64,000 bases of DNA from RGIG5612 sp050944475 (GCA_050944475.1 JBMNRD010000001.1:186001-250000), one strand, 5' to 3'. Positions 8,403 to 18,190 are shown, counted from the stretch's first letter. Program-made: numbers and translations. Notes: generated by a model from the letters alone, not told the origin.

Positions 8403-9072
8403 AACCGACCTCAAAGCGATAACCTACGCCGCGCACCGTCTCAATCATCTTGCCATAATCACCCAGTTTCCGGCGTAATGTGCGGATATGAGAATCCAGA
8501 GTACGGGAGTTGTCCATATATTCCAGTTCCCATACCTGAGAAAACAACTGCTCTCTGGTATAGACCATCCCGGGATGGGAAAGAAATGTACGAAGCAGTT
8601 CAAATTCCTTGTATGTAAGGTGGATTCGGTTGCCGTCCACAACAACAGTATGTTCGTCCAGATTAACGACCAGACCGCCCGCCTTCAGCAACTTGGAAGT
8701 CTGATTCGGCCGGCTGCGGCGAAGCACCGCTTTTACTCTGGATACCATTTCCATGATGCTGAACGGCTTCACAATATAGTCGTCGGCGCCTAAATCCAGA
8801 CCGCGGATGCGATCATATTCCTGTCCTTTGGCAGTTGCCAGAATAACGGGAATGCTTTTATATTCAACGGATTCCTTAATCTTGGTCAAAATCTCGATTC
8901 CGTCCATGCCCGGAAGCATAACATCCAGAACAATCAGATCCGGTTTTTCTTTTTTTAATTCTTCCCAGCATGAAAGACCGTCCTCAAAACCTCTGGTTTC
9001 AAACCCGGCGGAATTCAGCGCATATAATGCAATGTCACGAATGCTTCCGTCATCCTCCACGAACCATATCAT
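8392..9072 (-). CDS. phoP: PhoB/PhoP-type response regulator
   Basis: A 226-residue OmpR-family regulator. The receiver domain has acidic EDD near the N-terminus, the phospho-acceptor Asp in DLIVLDVMLPGMDG, and the conserved Lys in DDYIVKPFS. The C-terminal winged helix has KEFELLRTFLSHPG and the recognition helix region TLDSHIRTLRRKLG. It is expected to bind Pho boxes of phosphate-starvation genes. The start at 9072 overlaps the phoU stop by 4 bases (ATGA) and has AAGGAG upstream; the longer frame extension lies inside phoU. Being in one operon with pst and phoU makes the phosphate assignment secure. Naming as phoP follows Bacillota usage. Confidence 0.92.
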   Translation of the reverse strand: MIWFVEDDGSIRDIALYALNSAGFETRGFEDGLSCWEELKKEKPDLIVLDVMLPGMDGIEILTKIKESVEYKSIPVILATAKGQEYDRIRGLDLGADDYIVKPFSIMEMVSRVKAVLRRSRPNQTSKLLKAGGLVVNLDEHTVVVDGNRIHLTYKEFELLRTFLSHPGMVYTREQLFSQVWELEYMDNSRTLDSHIRTLRRKLGDYGKMIETVRGVGYRFEVGYDK

Positions 9073-9719
9073 TTTTCCAGCTCCTTGGGTGTGCCTGTTA
9101 CATAATAAATCACCCACTCGGCGATGTTGGTAGCATGGTCCCCGATGCGTTCCAGATACTTGGAAATCATCAGAAGATCAAGTGCAAATTCACCATCGGC
9201 GGAATTCTCTGCAATTAATGTAATTATACCATTTTTCATTTTGGAAAAATAGTCGTCCACCACATCATCCTGATCAATGACTCTTTTCGCAAGTTCCGCA
9301 TCCTTCTTGGCGAAAGCGTCTATGCTGGAAGTAACCATTCTTATGGCTTCGTCAGCCATTTCCCCGATCAGTTCAATACCGTTCGTTGCACGACCGTTCA
9401 GGAAAATCACGATCCCCGCAATATCCTCTGCCTGGTCACCGATACGCTCCATATCCGTAATCATCTTCAACGCGGCGGAAATCAGACGAAGGTCACTGGC
9501 AACCGGCTGCTGATGGAGCAGAAGCTTCATGCAGCGTCCTTCTATGTCACGCTCCATCTGGTCAATCAATGAGCCGTTTTTTATTACCATTTCCGCCGGT
9601 TTCAAATCTCCGGAAGTCAATGCTTCGACAGCGGCCGCTACGGCTTCTTCGCACATGGCACCCATTTCGATTATTTCTCTGTTCAATTCAAAAAGTTGTT
9701 CATCAAATCGATTTCTCAT
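9069..9719 (-). CDS. phoU: Phosphate signalling protein PhoU
   Basis: A 216-residue cytoplasmic all-helical protein made of two PhoU repeats. Each carries the E/D-x-x-x-D metal-cluster type helix (DMERIGDQAEDIA at about 100 and YLERIGDHATNIAEW near the C-terminus). PhoU links Pst transport activity to PhoR and keeps the regulon off when phosphate is plentiful. The start at 9719 is preceded by AGGGGGA; the open frame upstream only overlaps pstB. It is placed between pstB and phoP, the usual position. Confidence 0.95.
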   Translation of the reverse strand: MRNRFDEQLFELNREIIEMGAMCEEAVAAAVEALTSGDLKPAEMVIKNGSLIDQMERDIEGRCMKLLLHQQPVASDLRLISAALKMITDMERIGDQAEDIAGIVIFLNGRATNGIELIGEMADEAIRMVTSSIDAFAKKDAELAKRVIDQDDVVDDYFSKMKNGIITLIAENSADGEFALDLLMISKYLERIGDHATNIAEWVIYYVTGTPKELEK

Positions 9720-9729
9720 ACTGTCCCCC

Positions 9730-10484
<755 letters not shown>

Positions 10485-10485
<1 letters not shown>

Positions 10486-11339
10486 TAACTTCTCCTTTCT
10501 TTAAAGAGCTTTTGCACTAATGTTGTCGCAAAATTAATAAGTACGGTCATAACCATCAGGATTGCGGCGATAGCAAAGGCCACGCCGAACTCACCCTGTT
10601 CCTTTGCATAAACGTAAAGAGCAACGGATAAGGTTGCGCCCGGAGAGGCCAGACCGTCAATGATACCGTTTATCGCATGAGCAAAACCTGCGGTAAACAA
10701 CAGCGCCGCCGATTCGCCGACAATACGACCGATAGACAAAATACAGCCGGTAATCACACCGTCCACGCATCCGGGAAGGACTACGGTTCGGACAACACGC
10801 CATTTGCCCGCGCCCAGACCGAATGCGCCCTCACGATATGACTGGGGAACAGTTTTCAAGCTTTCCTGAGTGGTGCGCATTATGGTCGGAAGATTCATAA
10901 TCACCAAAGTCAATGCGCCCGCCATCAGGCAGGTTCCCATGTTGTTGGAAAAAATCAGCATGCCCACCAGACCGTAGATAATGGAAGGGATGCCGGAAAG
11001 AATCTCGGCAGCATATTCTATAATGCCGACGATTTTTTTATTAGAAGCATATTCCGTCAGATAAATTGCGGCACCCACACCCAGCGGCAACACGATAACC
11101 AGCGTTGCGATTATAATATATAAAGTGTTCAGAATGTCGGGCAGAATGCCGATGCGTTCCGTCAGATAGCTCGGTTTGGTGGACAGCATTTCCCAGGTGA
11201 TATTGGGAATACCGCGCGCTATGACATATATCAGAAGAAACAGCACCAATGCGGCGGTCACAATGACAGCCAAAAACATTAGCGCTCTCATTAATACTTC
11301 ATAACTTTTTCTTTTTTTCGATAAGGACTGATTTAACAT
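10485..11339 (-). CDS. pstA: Phosphate ABC transporter permease PstA
   Basis: 284-residue inner-membrane permease with about six TM segments and the binding-protein-dependent permease loop (YREGAFGLGAGKWRVVRTVVLPGCVDGVITG), the EAA motif that contacts PstB. An N-terminal cytoplasmic stretch and first TM precede the PNITWEMLSTKPSYL segment characteristic of PstA. It overlaps pstC by one base (TAATG), indicating translational coupling. Confidence 0.95.
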
Positions 11340-12289
11340 TATTTGCTCCCTTCTCGTTTGAGGAAGAAGTTCAGTGTAGCATTTATTAGCATTATAAACA
11401 AAAACAACACCAATGCAATAGAGAACAATGCCTGCCGCTGCAAGCCGCTGGAATAAGACATCTCGCTGGCCACGGCAGTTGTCAGGAAACGGACACTTTG
11501 GAACAGGGAATCCGGCATATTCGGCACATTGCCGGCAACCATCATAACTGCCATCGCTTCACCGATTGCACGGCCGACGCCAAGAACAACTGCCGCTGCG
11601 ATACCGCTTTTGGCGGCAGGAACGGAAACTCTGAAATAGGTTTCAATCGGAGTCGCTCCCAATGCAAGCGACGCATCCTCATATTCTTTCGGTACGGCAT
11701 CCAGTGCAGTGATGGACATTTTGATAATAGACGGCAAAATCATAATTGACAGAACGATGATTGCCGCAAGCAGGCCGGAGCCGTCAGGCACCTTAAATAT
11801 CTTTCTTATACCGGGAACCAATATAAGCATACCCACCAGACCGTATACTACGGAAGGGATACCGGCAAGCAGGCTGACCGCGGATTGCATCACTGATTTC
11901 ACCTTTTTTGATGCAAATTTGGACAGATACACGGCAGTCATAAAACCCACCGGAACACCGATTACTACGGCACCCGCGGTCCCGTAAATACTGGTTAAAA
12001 TAAAGGGGAGAATTCCGTATTTCGGCTCGGCGGCGGTGGATGCCCATTCTCTGCCGAACAAAAATTTCACTATACCGATCTTATGAATGGCAGGAATGCC
12101 GGAAATGACCAGGTATACGGTAATCAGCAGAACGCAGCCGACTGTAATCAGACCAAGTAACAGAAAAAAAGCATGGACAATATGCTCCATCGCCTGCGTT
12201 TTACTGCTTTTATACCAACGATTTCTTTGTAATTCAGCATCTGAACCGTCAATTGCTTGTTTTTTGTTTAATCTTTTCTCGGGTCTCAT
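11339..12289 (-). CDS. pstC: Phosphate ABC transporter permease PstC
   Basis: 316-residue permease partner of PstA. After an unusually long basic N-terminus (about 45 residues) come six TM segments, the EAA loop (YEDASLALGATPIETYFRVSVPAAKSGI) and the family segment GREWASTAAEPKYGILPFI. The ribosome-binding site is AAGGA. It is separated from pstS by two hairpins, which fits the need for more binding protein than permease. Confidence 0.95.
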   Translation of the reverse strand: MRPEKRLNKKQAIDGSDAELQRNRWYKSSKTQAMEHIVHAFFLLLGLITVGCVLLITVYLVISGIPAIHKIGIVKFLFGREWASTAAEPKYGILPFILTSIYGTAGAVVIGVPVGFMTAVYLSKFASKKVKSVMQSAVSLLAGIPSVVYGLVGMLILVPGIRKIFKVPDGSGLLAAIIVLSIMILPSIIKMSITALDAVPKEYEDASLALGATPIETYFRVSVPAAKSGIAAAVVLGVGRAIGEAMAVMMVAGNVPNMPDSLFQSVRFLTTAVASEMSYSSGLQRQALFSIALVLFLFIMLINATLNFFLKREGSK

Positions 12290-12307
12290 AATCTAAATCC
12301 TTATAGC

Positions 12308-12411
12308 AGATGCGACGGTTAAAAGGAGAGGGCATAACCGTCGCATCTTCACTTACCTCATACAATTATAGCAGATACGACGGTCAGGAGGAGAGTATAA
12401 CCGTCGTATCT
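12308..12411 (-). repeat. Two near-duplicate hairpins between pstS and pstC
   Basis: Hairpin A (12373-12411) has a 12-bp stem AGATACGACGGT/ACCGTCGTATCT; hairpin B (12308-12348) has a 13-bp stem AGATGCGACGGTT/AACCGTCGCATCT. Loop sequences also resemble each other and both are followed by GCTATAA. The one changed stem position is compensated (A-T in one, G-C in the other). Likely function is mRNA 3'-end protection of pstS or partial termination. Confidence 0.85.
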
Positions 12412-12425
12412 ATTCTGCTTATTGC

Positions 12426-13322
12426 TTAGTTTGCAGGAACTACACCTGCCTTGGAAATAATCTCATTTGCATCGGCAGAAGTTGCGTAATCAAAGAACTT
12501 CTGAGCCGCGCCGCTAAGAGGAGTGTCGTCCTTTGTAACGAGAACGAACGGACGCTGTACAACATAGCTGCCATCCTTAATGGTTTCTTCCGTAGGAGCC
12601 ACACCGCCAACGGTCAGAGCCTTTACAGTATCTTTTATGGAAGAAACAGAAGCATAACCTATTGCATCGGGGTTCTGAGATACAGTTGTGATAACGTCAC
12701 CGGTAGAGGTCAGTTCCTGACGATACTTGCAGGTATCTTTGGTTTTGGTGATAGATTCAAAGCCGTCACGGGTTCCGGAGCCTGCTTCGCGACCGATAAC
12801 AACAATCTCAGCATCAGCGCCGCCAATTTCAGACCAGTTGGTGATTTCGCCGGTGTAAATCTTCGCAATTTTTTCCAGATCCAGATCATCAACAGCGTTT
12901 GCCGGGTTTACGATAATTCCGATACCGTCGTAAGCCAAAATCGTTCCGGTAAGACCGGCCTGTTTTTCCTCATCCTTCAAATTACGAGAGGAAAGACCTA
13001 TATCACAACGACCTTCCTGAACAGCCGTGATTCCGGAACCGGAGCCTGTAGGATTGTAAGTAAAGCCGAGGCCGGTGTCATTCTGGAATACTTCACCCAG
13101 TGCACCGATTACCTTCTCCATAGAGGTGGAGCCGTCCGTGCTTACAGAACCGGTGATTTCTTCTTCTTTCTCCGTTTCTTTCTCTTCCGGAGCGGGAGCT
13201 GCTGTCTGGACAGGCTCTTCAGGCTTTTCAGGTTCGTTATTCTTTTTGCCATCACAACCTGCCAACAGGGAAAGCGACAGAACAAGAATTGCCGCAATCA
13301 TCGTAATAATACTCTTTTTCAT
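12426..13322 (-). CDS. pstS: Phosphate-binding lipoprotein PstS
   Basis: 298-residue lipoprotein (lipobox LSLLAGC). A short acidic Glu/Pro linker (about 28-55) leads into the periplasmic-binding fold with the PstS signature segments GSVSTDGSTSMEKVI, GSGSGITAVQEG, DIGLSSRNLKDEE and GREAGSGTRDGFE, which provide the Ser/Thr, Asp and Arg phosphate contacts. It delivers phosphate to PstCA. First gene of the operon, with AAAGGAG before the ATG. The C-terminus is complete (FDYATSADANEIISKAGVVPAN). Confidence 0.97.
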   Translation of the reverse strand: MKKSIITMIAAILVLSLSLLAGCDGKKNNEPEKPEEPVQTAAPAPEEKETEKEEEITGSVSTDGSTSMEKVIGALGEVFQNDTGLGFTYNPTGSGSGITAVQEGRCDIGLSSRNLKDEEKQAGLTGTILAYDGIGIIVNPANAVDDLDLEKIAKIYTGEITNWSEIGGADAEIVVIGREAGSGTRDGFESITKTKDTCKYRQELTSTGDVITTVSQNPDAIGYASVSSIKDTVKALTVGGVAPTEETIKDGSYVVQRPFVLVTKDDTPLSGAAQKFFDYATSADANEIISKAGVVPAN

Positions 13323-13460
13323 TTTAATATCTCCTTTTAGATAATTTTTGTTGTAAATTTTTTTACTACGTTTACTACAATTATCATTCTAGGTTTCGTA
13401 TGTGAAATCCGAAATACAGTAAATGTAAAATTTAGGTCAAATCTCAAAAATCAAAACTTT

Positions 13461-13512
13461 CCGGTCTTTTTTTATGTTCCGGTTATTTTTATGCTCCGGT
13501 CTTTTTTATGTT
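13461..13512. repeat. Three tandem 17-18 bp repeats
   Basis: Units start at 13461, 13479 and 13496 with consensus CCGGTCTTTTTTATGTT. They lie between divergent pstS and thiN. Confidence 0.75.
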
Positions 13513-13548
13513 AATATGACTTGGGATGCTTGTTTTCCTCAACGTCCC

Positions 13549-13576
13549 TTGAGTTTTTTGCGGGAGAAGATATACT
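13549..13576 (+). promoter_or_regulatory. Promoter for thiamine pyrophosphokinase
   Basis: TTGAGT, 16-base spacer, TATACT; 68 bases before the ATG. Confidence 0.5.
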
Positions 13577-13644
13577 ACATGCAAACAGCAAACATAGAAG
13601 AAACCCGTAGTAGAAACTAACATATACAAGACGAGAAAAAGCAA

Positions 13645-14280
13645 ATGAACAGAGAAGAATCGAGACGATGTGTAATCGTCGGCGGAGCCGACATCGCCAA
13701 TTACAATTTTATTCGCAAGAACCTGAACCCGGATGATTACATTATTTTTTGTGACAGCGGGATAAAGCACCTGAGTTACTTGCAGGTCAGGCCGTGCTTG
13801 ATTGTCGGTGATTTCGATTCCCATGAGAATCCGAATCTTAATATTGAAACTATTGTACTTCCCCGTGAGAAAGATGATACCGATACGATGTTCGCAGTCA
13901 AGGAGGCCATCCGCCGGGGATTCGATAATTTCCTGCTGATCGGAGTTATCGGCATAAGGTTGGATCACACTCTCGGAAATGTGTCTATTTTGCTCTACCT
14001 GGATTCCATGGGGAAAAAAGGTATCATTATAGATGATTACTCTGAAACGGAGGTCGTTTCCGGCAAGCCGGTTTTTATCAGTGACAACTACGCTTTCTTT
14101 TCACTTCTGAATATAACCGGTTGTGCCAAAGGCATTACCGTCCGGAATGCCAAGTATCCTTTGGAAGATGCCGAAATAACCTGCGATTATCAGTACGGCA
14201 TAAGCAATGAAGTTTTGCCGGGGAAAACAGCTATGGTATCCGTAAAATGCGGGAAACTGCTGCTGGTAAAAATCCTTTGA
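13645..14280 (+). CDS. thiN: Thiamine pyrophosphokinase
   Basis: 211-residue cytoplasmic enzyme that transfers pyrophosphate from ATP to thiamine to make TDP, the cofactor needed by the 2-oxoacid oxidoreductase at 57 kb. Family motifs present: VGGADIANY near the N-terminus, CDSGIKHL, VGDFDS, EKDDTDTMFAVKEA (Asp-rich catalytic segment) and GVIGIRLDHTLGNV. The C-terminal TPK vitamin-B1-binding region ends ISNEVLPGKTAMVSVKCGKLLLV. The ribosome-binding site is weak. No TPP riboswitch was seen upstream. It ends 3 bases before the convergent DUF503 gene. Confidence 0.93.
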   Translation: MNREESRRCVIVGGADIANYNFIRKNLNPDDYIIFCDSGIKHLSYLQVRPCLIVGDFDSHENPNLNIETIVLPREKDDTDTMFAVKEAIRRGFDNFLLIGVIGIRLDHTLGNVSILLYLDSMGKKGIIIDDYSETEVVSGKPVFISDNYAFFSLLNITGCAKGITVRNAKYPLEDAEITCDYQYGISNEVLPGKTAMVSVKCGKLLLVKIL

Positions 14281-14283
14281 ATA

Positions 14284-14583
14284 TCAAATAATTTCAGAGC
14301 TGAAGCAGCTGATCTCTCCGTTGCCGTCCTGCTCGAGAATCCTACAGATATGGTTTTCCAGCGCTACGGCTTTCTGCAGCGCAATGCTCTGATCAAGTGC
14401 TACATAGGCAATAGTCAGCCCTATCACATTCCACAGATCCTGCTGCCCGATCGCAGCGATTGAGATATTATGTGAAGCCTTTAACCTGTCTGTGATTTTC
14501 CGCTGTAGCCGGCGTTTATCTTTCAGTGACCCCGAATTGAATATCCGTATCTCTGTCTCGATAATTAAAATTTTAGATTTCAT
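14284..14583 (-). CDS. DUF503 (YlxP-like) protein
   Basis: 99-residue small protein with the DUF503 core: an N-terminal beta strand (ILIIETEIRIFNSGSLKDKRRLQRKI), a middle NISIAAIGQQDLWNVIGLTIAYVA segment and a C-terminal helix. In other Bacillota it is often next to rbfA; here it stands alone. The function is not established. It runs convergent with thiN with only 3 bases between. Confidence 0.85.
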   Translation of the reverse strand: MKSKILIIETEIRIFNSGSLKDKRRLQRKITDRLKASHNISIAAIGQQDLWNVIGLTIAYVALDQSIALQKAVALENHICRILEQDGNGEISCFSSEII

Positions 14584-14618
14584 CCTGACCTTTTTTGATA
14601 TAGTGGCTAAAATACGTC

Positions 14619-14698
14619 ATTACCAAAAAATAATATCTTCTGTTACTAAAAAATATATCATTTCATTACCGAAAAAACAAGAAGGCGCATTCGGTAAT
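14619..14698. repeat. ATTACCRAAAAA repeats and inverted repeat
   Basis: Three direct copies (14619-14630, 14642-14653, 14664-14676) of CATTACCRAAAAAA or a close variant; the last forms a 9-bp inverted repeat ATTACCGAA/TTCGGTAAT with 14690-14698. They lie just upstream of the minus-strand DUF503 gene and could be an operator. Confidence 0.55.
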
Positions 14699-14767
14699 AT
14701 TCTTGCAGAAGTAATTTTGCCGGAGGTCTAAAGGTTTTCTATACGGAGCCAATCTTGAGCGTCAAAC

Positions 14768-14810
14768 CAAAAAGAAGCTGTCTTTTTTTGAGACAGCTTC
14801 TTTTTTTCTT
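14768..14810. terminator. Bidirectional Rho-independent terminator
   Basis: Perfect 12-bp stem AAGAAGCTGTCT/AGACAGCTTCTT (14772-14783 with 14791-14802) flanked by A and T runs. It terminates the surface-protein operon on the minus strand. Confidence 0.92.
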
Positions 14811-14852
14811 ATAATAAATTTTCTCTATCGCTCACCAATAACAGTTTTTTAT

Positions 14853-16262
14853 TTAATCTCTGATATAGGCATCCCATGCGGCGTGGGCTGCATCGTATAT
14901 AGCCTGTTTTGCAGCGTTGTCCGCCATAGCGGCTTCACCGGTACGCCTGATATAATCATTTGCCTGCGCAAGATATTCCTGTGTGAAAGTAAGGCTGAAA
15001 ACTGCCTGTGTAAGTATTCCTTCAACATCCGCAAAGGTCGTCTGCGGGGCGATAACACCCGATACGTTCAGCGCCGCCGTGGGCATCATATCAACATTGC
15101 CGATATAGTAACCTTGCGTACTCCATATCGACGCGGTAAATTTACCGTAACAGGCCTTGCCGCCCTGTCCTTGCAGCCCGGCAAAAACCAGCGCCTCGCT
15201 GGTACATATCGGGGCAAACGGAGTTTGATACGGTATGGTATCAATAATCATAAGATTATAAAGCGGCGGCAGGCTGAAACCGGGAACGTACTTATCAGCC
15301 AGCGCTTGTAAAGTATTGAACTCATAGAAAACGCTGCCGGGGTCATATACGTTGATAGCAGGCGCATCGGCGTATAGTTGAGCGCTGGGATAGCCGCTAT
15401 GGTTTATATAGTCCGCCCAGGCATTTTTTGCTTCGTAACTTTTTACCAGTGGTGATAAATTACCATAATAGAATATCTCGTAATCCCGGCTCTGCGGATC
15501 CCAGGCGCGAAAGCCGAAGGTGGTATATTGGCCCATGGTTTGAATCTGCCAGCCCTCCGGCAACATTACGGAAAAGAAACCGCCGTCGTATCTTACAAGA
15601 TTCAGAGTCACCGGTTTCGGCTGAGGTTGCGGCTGTGGCTGCGGCTGAGGTTGCGGCTGCGGCTGAGGTTGCGGCTGCGGCTCGTTCTGACCGTCTTCAC
15701 CATCATCGCCGCCTTCACCTTCACCTTCGCCGCCATCATCGTCACCTCCCGCGTATCCTGTTTCAATATCGCCGGGCTCCGAATCATTAAGAACCGACAG
15801 GTCTACCCCGTCTATCCCGTACAACACCCCCGTACCGGAACAATTATAGAGCAACCCGCCGCTTTTTGTCGGATCGCCTATGGCAAGCATTTCATTCATA
15901 AATGTAAAATTGACAGCACTTCCGTCATCCGAACGGAAATTATAAATTACTACATCCGGAGGGGCATCAAAAACAATCGGACCGCGTCGGGGCCTTCCGG
16001 TGACGCGCATTGAAGCAAGCGCATCGAACACTTCGTTGACGGTTTTGGCGCCGGTAATCACCTGTTGAGTTTCGGTGACTCCGTCGTGCTCGATATAAAC
16101 GGTAAGAGCGTCCGGAGAGCTGCGATCATATTTTTTCGCCCATGCTTTTACCGGGTCGCCGGATATATCGAATATCTTTGCATTTATATTGCACCCGGTA
16201 AGCAGCATTGCAAAAAGTGTTATGACGGCAAGAGCCATGGCTGTAATTTTTTTTGTTTTCAT
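14853..16262 (-). CDS. Lipoprotein with Pro-Gln repeat linker and PsbP-like domain
   Basis: 469 residues. Signal peptide with lipobox (LFAMLLTGC). The N-terminal domain (about 25-180) is of unknown type. A Gly/Glu/Asp-rich stretch and about ten Pro-Gln dipeptides follow (about residues 195-240), making an extended rigid linker. The C-terminal domain (about 245-430) begins YDGGFFSVMLPEGWQIQ, a PsbP/DUF1795-like opening, with a helical tail. The ATG at 16262 has TAAGGAGG upstream; the 49 extra codons of open frame overlap the previous gene. Last gene of a four-gene operon, followed by a strong terminator. Function unknown, probably surface-exposed. Confidence 0.8.
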   Translation of the reverse strand: MKTKKITAMALAVITLFAMLLTGCNINAKIFDISGDPVKAWAKKYDRSSPDALTVYIEHDGVTETQQVITGAKTVNEVFDALASMRVTGRPRRGPIVFDAPPDVVIYNFRSDDGSAVNFTFMNEMLAIGDPTKSGGLLYNCSGTGVLYGIDGVDLSVLNDSEPGDIETGYAGGDDDGGEGEGEGGDDGEDGQNEPQPQPQPQPQPQPQPQPQPQPKPVTLNLVRYDGGFFSVMLPEGWQIQTMGQYTTFGFRAWDPQSRDYEIFYYGNLSPLVKSYEAKNAWADYINHSGYPSAQLYADAPAINVYDPGSVFYEFNTLQALADKYVPGFSLPPLYNLMIIDTIPYQTPFAPICTSEALVFAGLQGQGGKACYGKFTASIWSTQGYYIGNVDMMPTAALNVSGVIAPQTTFADVEGILTQAVFSLTFTQEYLAQANDYIRRTGEAAMADNAAKQAIYDAAHAAWDAYIRD

Positions 16263-16273
16263 ACTGTTCCTCC

Positions 16274-18190
16274 TTAGTATCCGATACCCTGAATGCCGAG
16301 TACATTGACTAAATCGCAGTCTACTACATAACCTAAGCCGCCTTCCGTAGCGTCTTGCATGTAGGCTGCCCAGCCCTCTGCGGATAAGATTAAAATAAAG
16401 TCTGACCAATTGTCCGTGAACCAGTCGAAAGGCAATGTGGTTGTTTCCAAGAGAAGGTATTCACCCGAATCTCTCCATGTTTCCACCGCCACCTGTGCAT
16501 GTCCGGGCGTAAATATTATCATCGGATGCATGTTGGCGGATTGTATGGCCGAAGCAAGCAGCATTGTAGTTTCTATGCAAATTCCCGACTTGCTTTTAAG
16601 CACATAATCGGGAAGCAGCACGCGCTGATTTACATTGCTCCCGAGAGAGAACGCGCCCACATTATAGCGCACCCCCATTTCACTGATAGCGGTCTGCAGA
16701 CCAACCATCTGCACATAGGTGTTCAGGAACAGGTCCTCTTCAGCTACACCCAGTGCGTTTTGATAACCCGCAAGTGTCGTCATATCCCCGTCGGTGATTT
16801 CCTCCACTATGTCCACCGCTTTCCGGCGCAACTTAAGCACACCCTCGGATTCGGGAGTAAGCCAGGCAAGGATATTGTCATCCGTAGTGGCGCCGAACTG
16901 ATCATCCCACAGTATATAATCAAACACACTCATCAGCTTGATTGTTTTGCTTTCCTGCAGCACCTTTTTACCGGTTGACTGATCCGTAACCGATATTTTA
17001 AGCATTGCGTCCTTGGATGTGGAAAGATCAGGCATATCCGCAAGTATCACAGGTTTTATAAGCAGCCGGGTTACCTGCTCGGTTAGAGTGGCTTTCTGCT
17101 GATACACTTGGGTAAAACCGACAACTTCCACCTCTATCAACACCTCGCTGTCCGCATACTTGGAGGTTGCCGTCATGTTTACTATAGAATCCAAAGAGGG
17201 GTACAGGTTCGGATAAATTGTGTCCGGCGCCTCATATTCAATTTCGATCTTCGGTTCCTGTGTTAAATAGGTGAAAGAAATATTATCCGCTTTTTCTTCC
17301 TCCTCCAGAAGCATTCTGCAAGTCGACAACAGCTCGTTCTTCAGCATAAAGATACTGTCGTTAAGCCGTTCATTTACTTTTTGATATTGCAAGTCAAACA
17401 GATACATCAATGTCATCTCATAGTCAAGCACGACTATCTGCTGCCGCGTAAAAATCTGTTTGGCTGAATATATCCTTAACACATCACCGCGCGCCATCCC
17501 GCTATACATCGATTCCAGCATCTTTCCGTATATTGTGAGCTTTTTCAGATATATGTCAAACGTCTCCTTCATATACACGGGACACGTGGTTATCTTTCCC
17601 AAAGCGTCATTCGAAATGACAAGCGCGTCGTATAGTCCCTGCATAAAGGCGAAGGGGTCTCCTTCATATTGACCTGCATCAAAATCGGCCACCGCCTTAT
17701 TCGCGTCAACCTGGTCAATAGCAAACTGCAATAAGGAATCGAGTTGCTTCAGACTGTCGGCAAGAATCGAAAAGTATTTCTGCGCCGCAACTTGAACCGT
17801 TCTTACGTCACCGTTGCCGGAAATGTCCATACGTTCCAGACGCTGCGCTATACTGTTGCATTGATTCAGCAGCGCGGCTGTCTTTACTTTATTATTTCGC
17901 ATCAACTGCTCGTATGGCTTAGTATCGTACAGCACTCCTTCCTTAGTAGCTTTTTCATAGCCCTGTGTATATGCTGCCGATTCCCTCATCTGATGGCGGA
18001 TAAGCTCTGACAAATCAGAAAATATTGCCTCGGATTCGGTCACTGCCGACAGTATCTGCTCAACTATCTTTTCATCGTCCGCCGGAAGGAAACTTTTTTT
18101 AATGCCTGATATTGAAATGCAACCGCCAAACAATGTAGTGCATAATATCAGTATCAACAGTATGGAAAAAATGTTTTTCTTCACGTTCAT
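16274..18190 (-). CDS. Transglutaminase-like lipoprotein
   Basis: 638 residues with a lipobox (CTTLFGGC). Residues about 35-300 are helical, residues about 310-420 look like a beta-sandwich, and the C-terminal 200 residues carry a transglutaminase/protease-like core: catalytic Cys in KSGICIETTMLLASAIQ, His in FTPGHAQVAVETW and an acidic strand in EYLLLETTTLPF. This order matches the papain-like Cys-His-Asp/Glu triad family. It may crosslink or cleave surface proteins encoded beside it (inference). It starts 11 bases upstream of the next gene's open frame; the stop of this gene and the next start are close, consistent with an operon. Confidence 0.82.
   Translation of the reverse strand: MNVKKNIFSILLILILCTTLFGGCISISGIKKSFLPADDEKIVEQILSAVTESEAIFSDLSELIRHQMRESAAYTQGYEKATKEGVLYDTKPYEQLMRNNKVKTAALLNQCNSIAQRLERMDISGNGDVRTVQVAAQKYFSILADSLKQLDSLLQFAIDQVDANKAVADFDAGQYEGDPFAFMQGLYDALVISNDALGKITTCPVYMKETFDIYLKKLTIYGKMLESMYSGMARGDVLRIYSAKQIFTRQQIVVLDYEMTLMYLFDLQYQKVNERLNDSIFMLKNELLSTCRMLLEEEEKADNISFTYLTQEPKIEIEYEAPDTIYPNLYPSLDSIVNMTATSKYADSEVLIEVEVVGFTQVYQQKATLTEQVTRLLIKPVILADMPDLSTSKDAMLKISVTDQSTGKKVLQESKTIKLMSVFDYILWDDQFGATTDDNILAWLTPESEGVLKLRRKAVDIVEEITDGDMTTLAGYQNALGVAEEDLFLNTYVQMVGLQTAISEMGVRYNVGAFSLGSNVNQRVLLPDYVLKSKSGICIETTMLLASAIQSANMHPMIIFTPGHAQVAVETWRDSGEYLLLETTTLPFDWFTDNWSDFILILSAEGWAAYMQDATEGGLGYVVDCDLVNVLGIQGIGY

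Larger units (their letters stand above)
13323..13644. promoter_or_regulatory. Divergent pstS/thiN intergenic region
   Basis: No gene is seen. It contains a possible Pho-box-like cluster for pstS (TGTGAAA at 13401, AGTAAA and TGTAAA at 13418-13429 on the plus strand, i.e. TTTACA/TTTACT on the minus strand), three tandem 17-18 bp repeats (13461-13512), and a sigma-A-type promoter for thiN (TTGAGT 13549-13554, 16 bases, TATACT 13571-13576). The Pho-box reading is weak. Confidence 0.45.

Noticed and set aside
13577..13644. Possible TPP riboswitch before thiN
   Set aside because: No CTGAGA or thi-box-like sequence is present and the leader is only about 60 bases.
13489..13968. 159-codon minus-strand ORF between pstS and thiN
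   Set aside because: Mostly antisense to thiN, with no ribosome-binding site; the rest covers the 17-bp repeats.
14492..14731. 79-codon plus-strand ORF opposite DUF503
   Set aside because: Overlaps the DUF503 gene, runs through the operator-like repeats, and shows no family features.
15428..15790. Arg/His-rich plus-strand ORF opposite the Pro-Gln linker
   Set aside because: Artefact of the repeated CCG/CAG-type codons of the lipoprotein gene.
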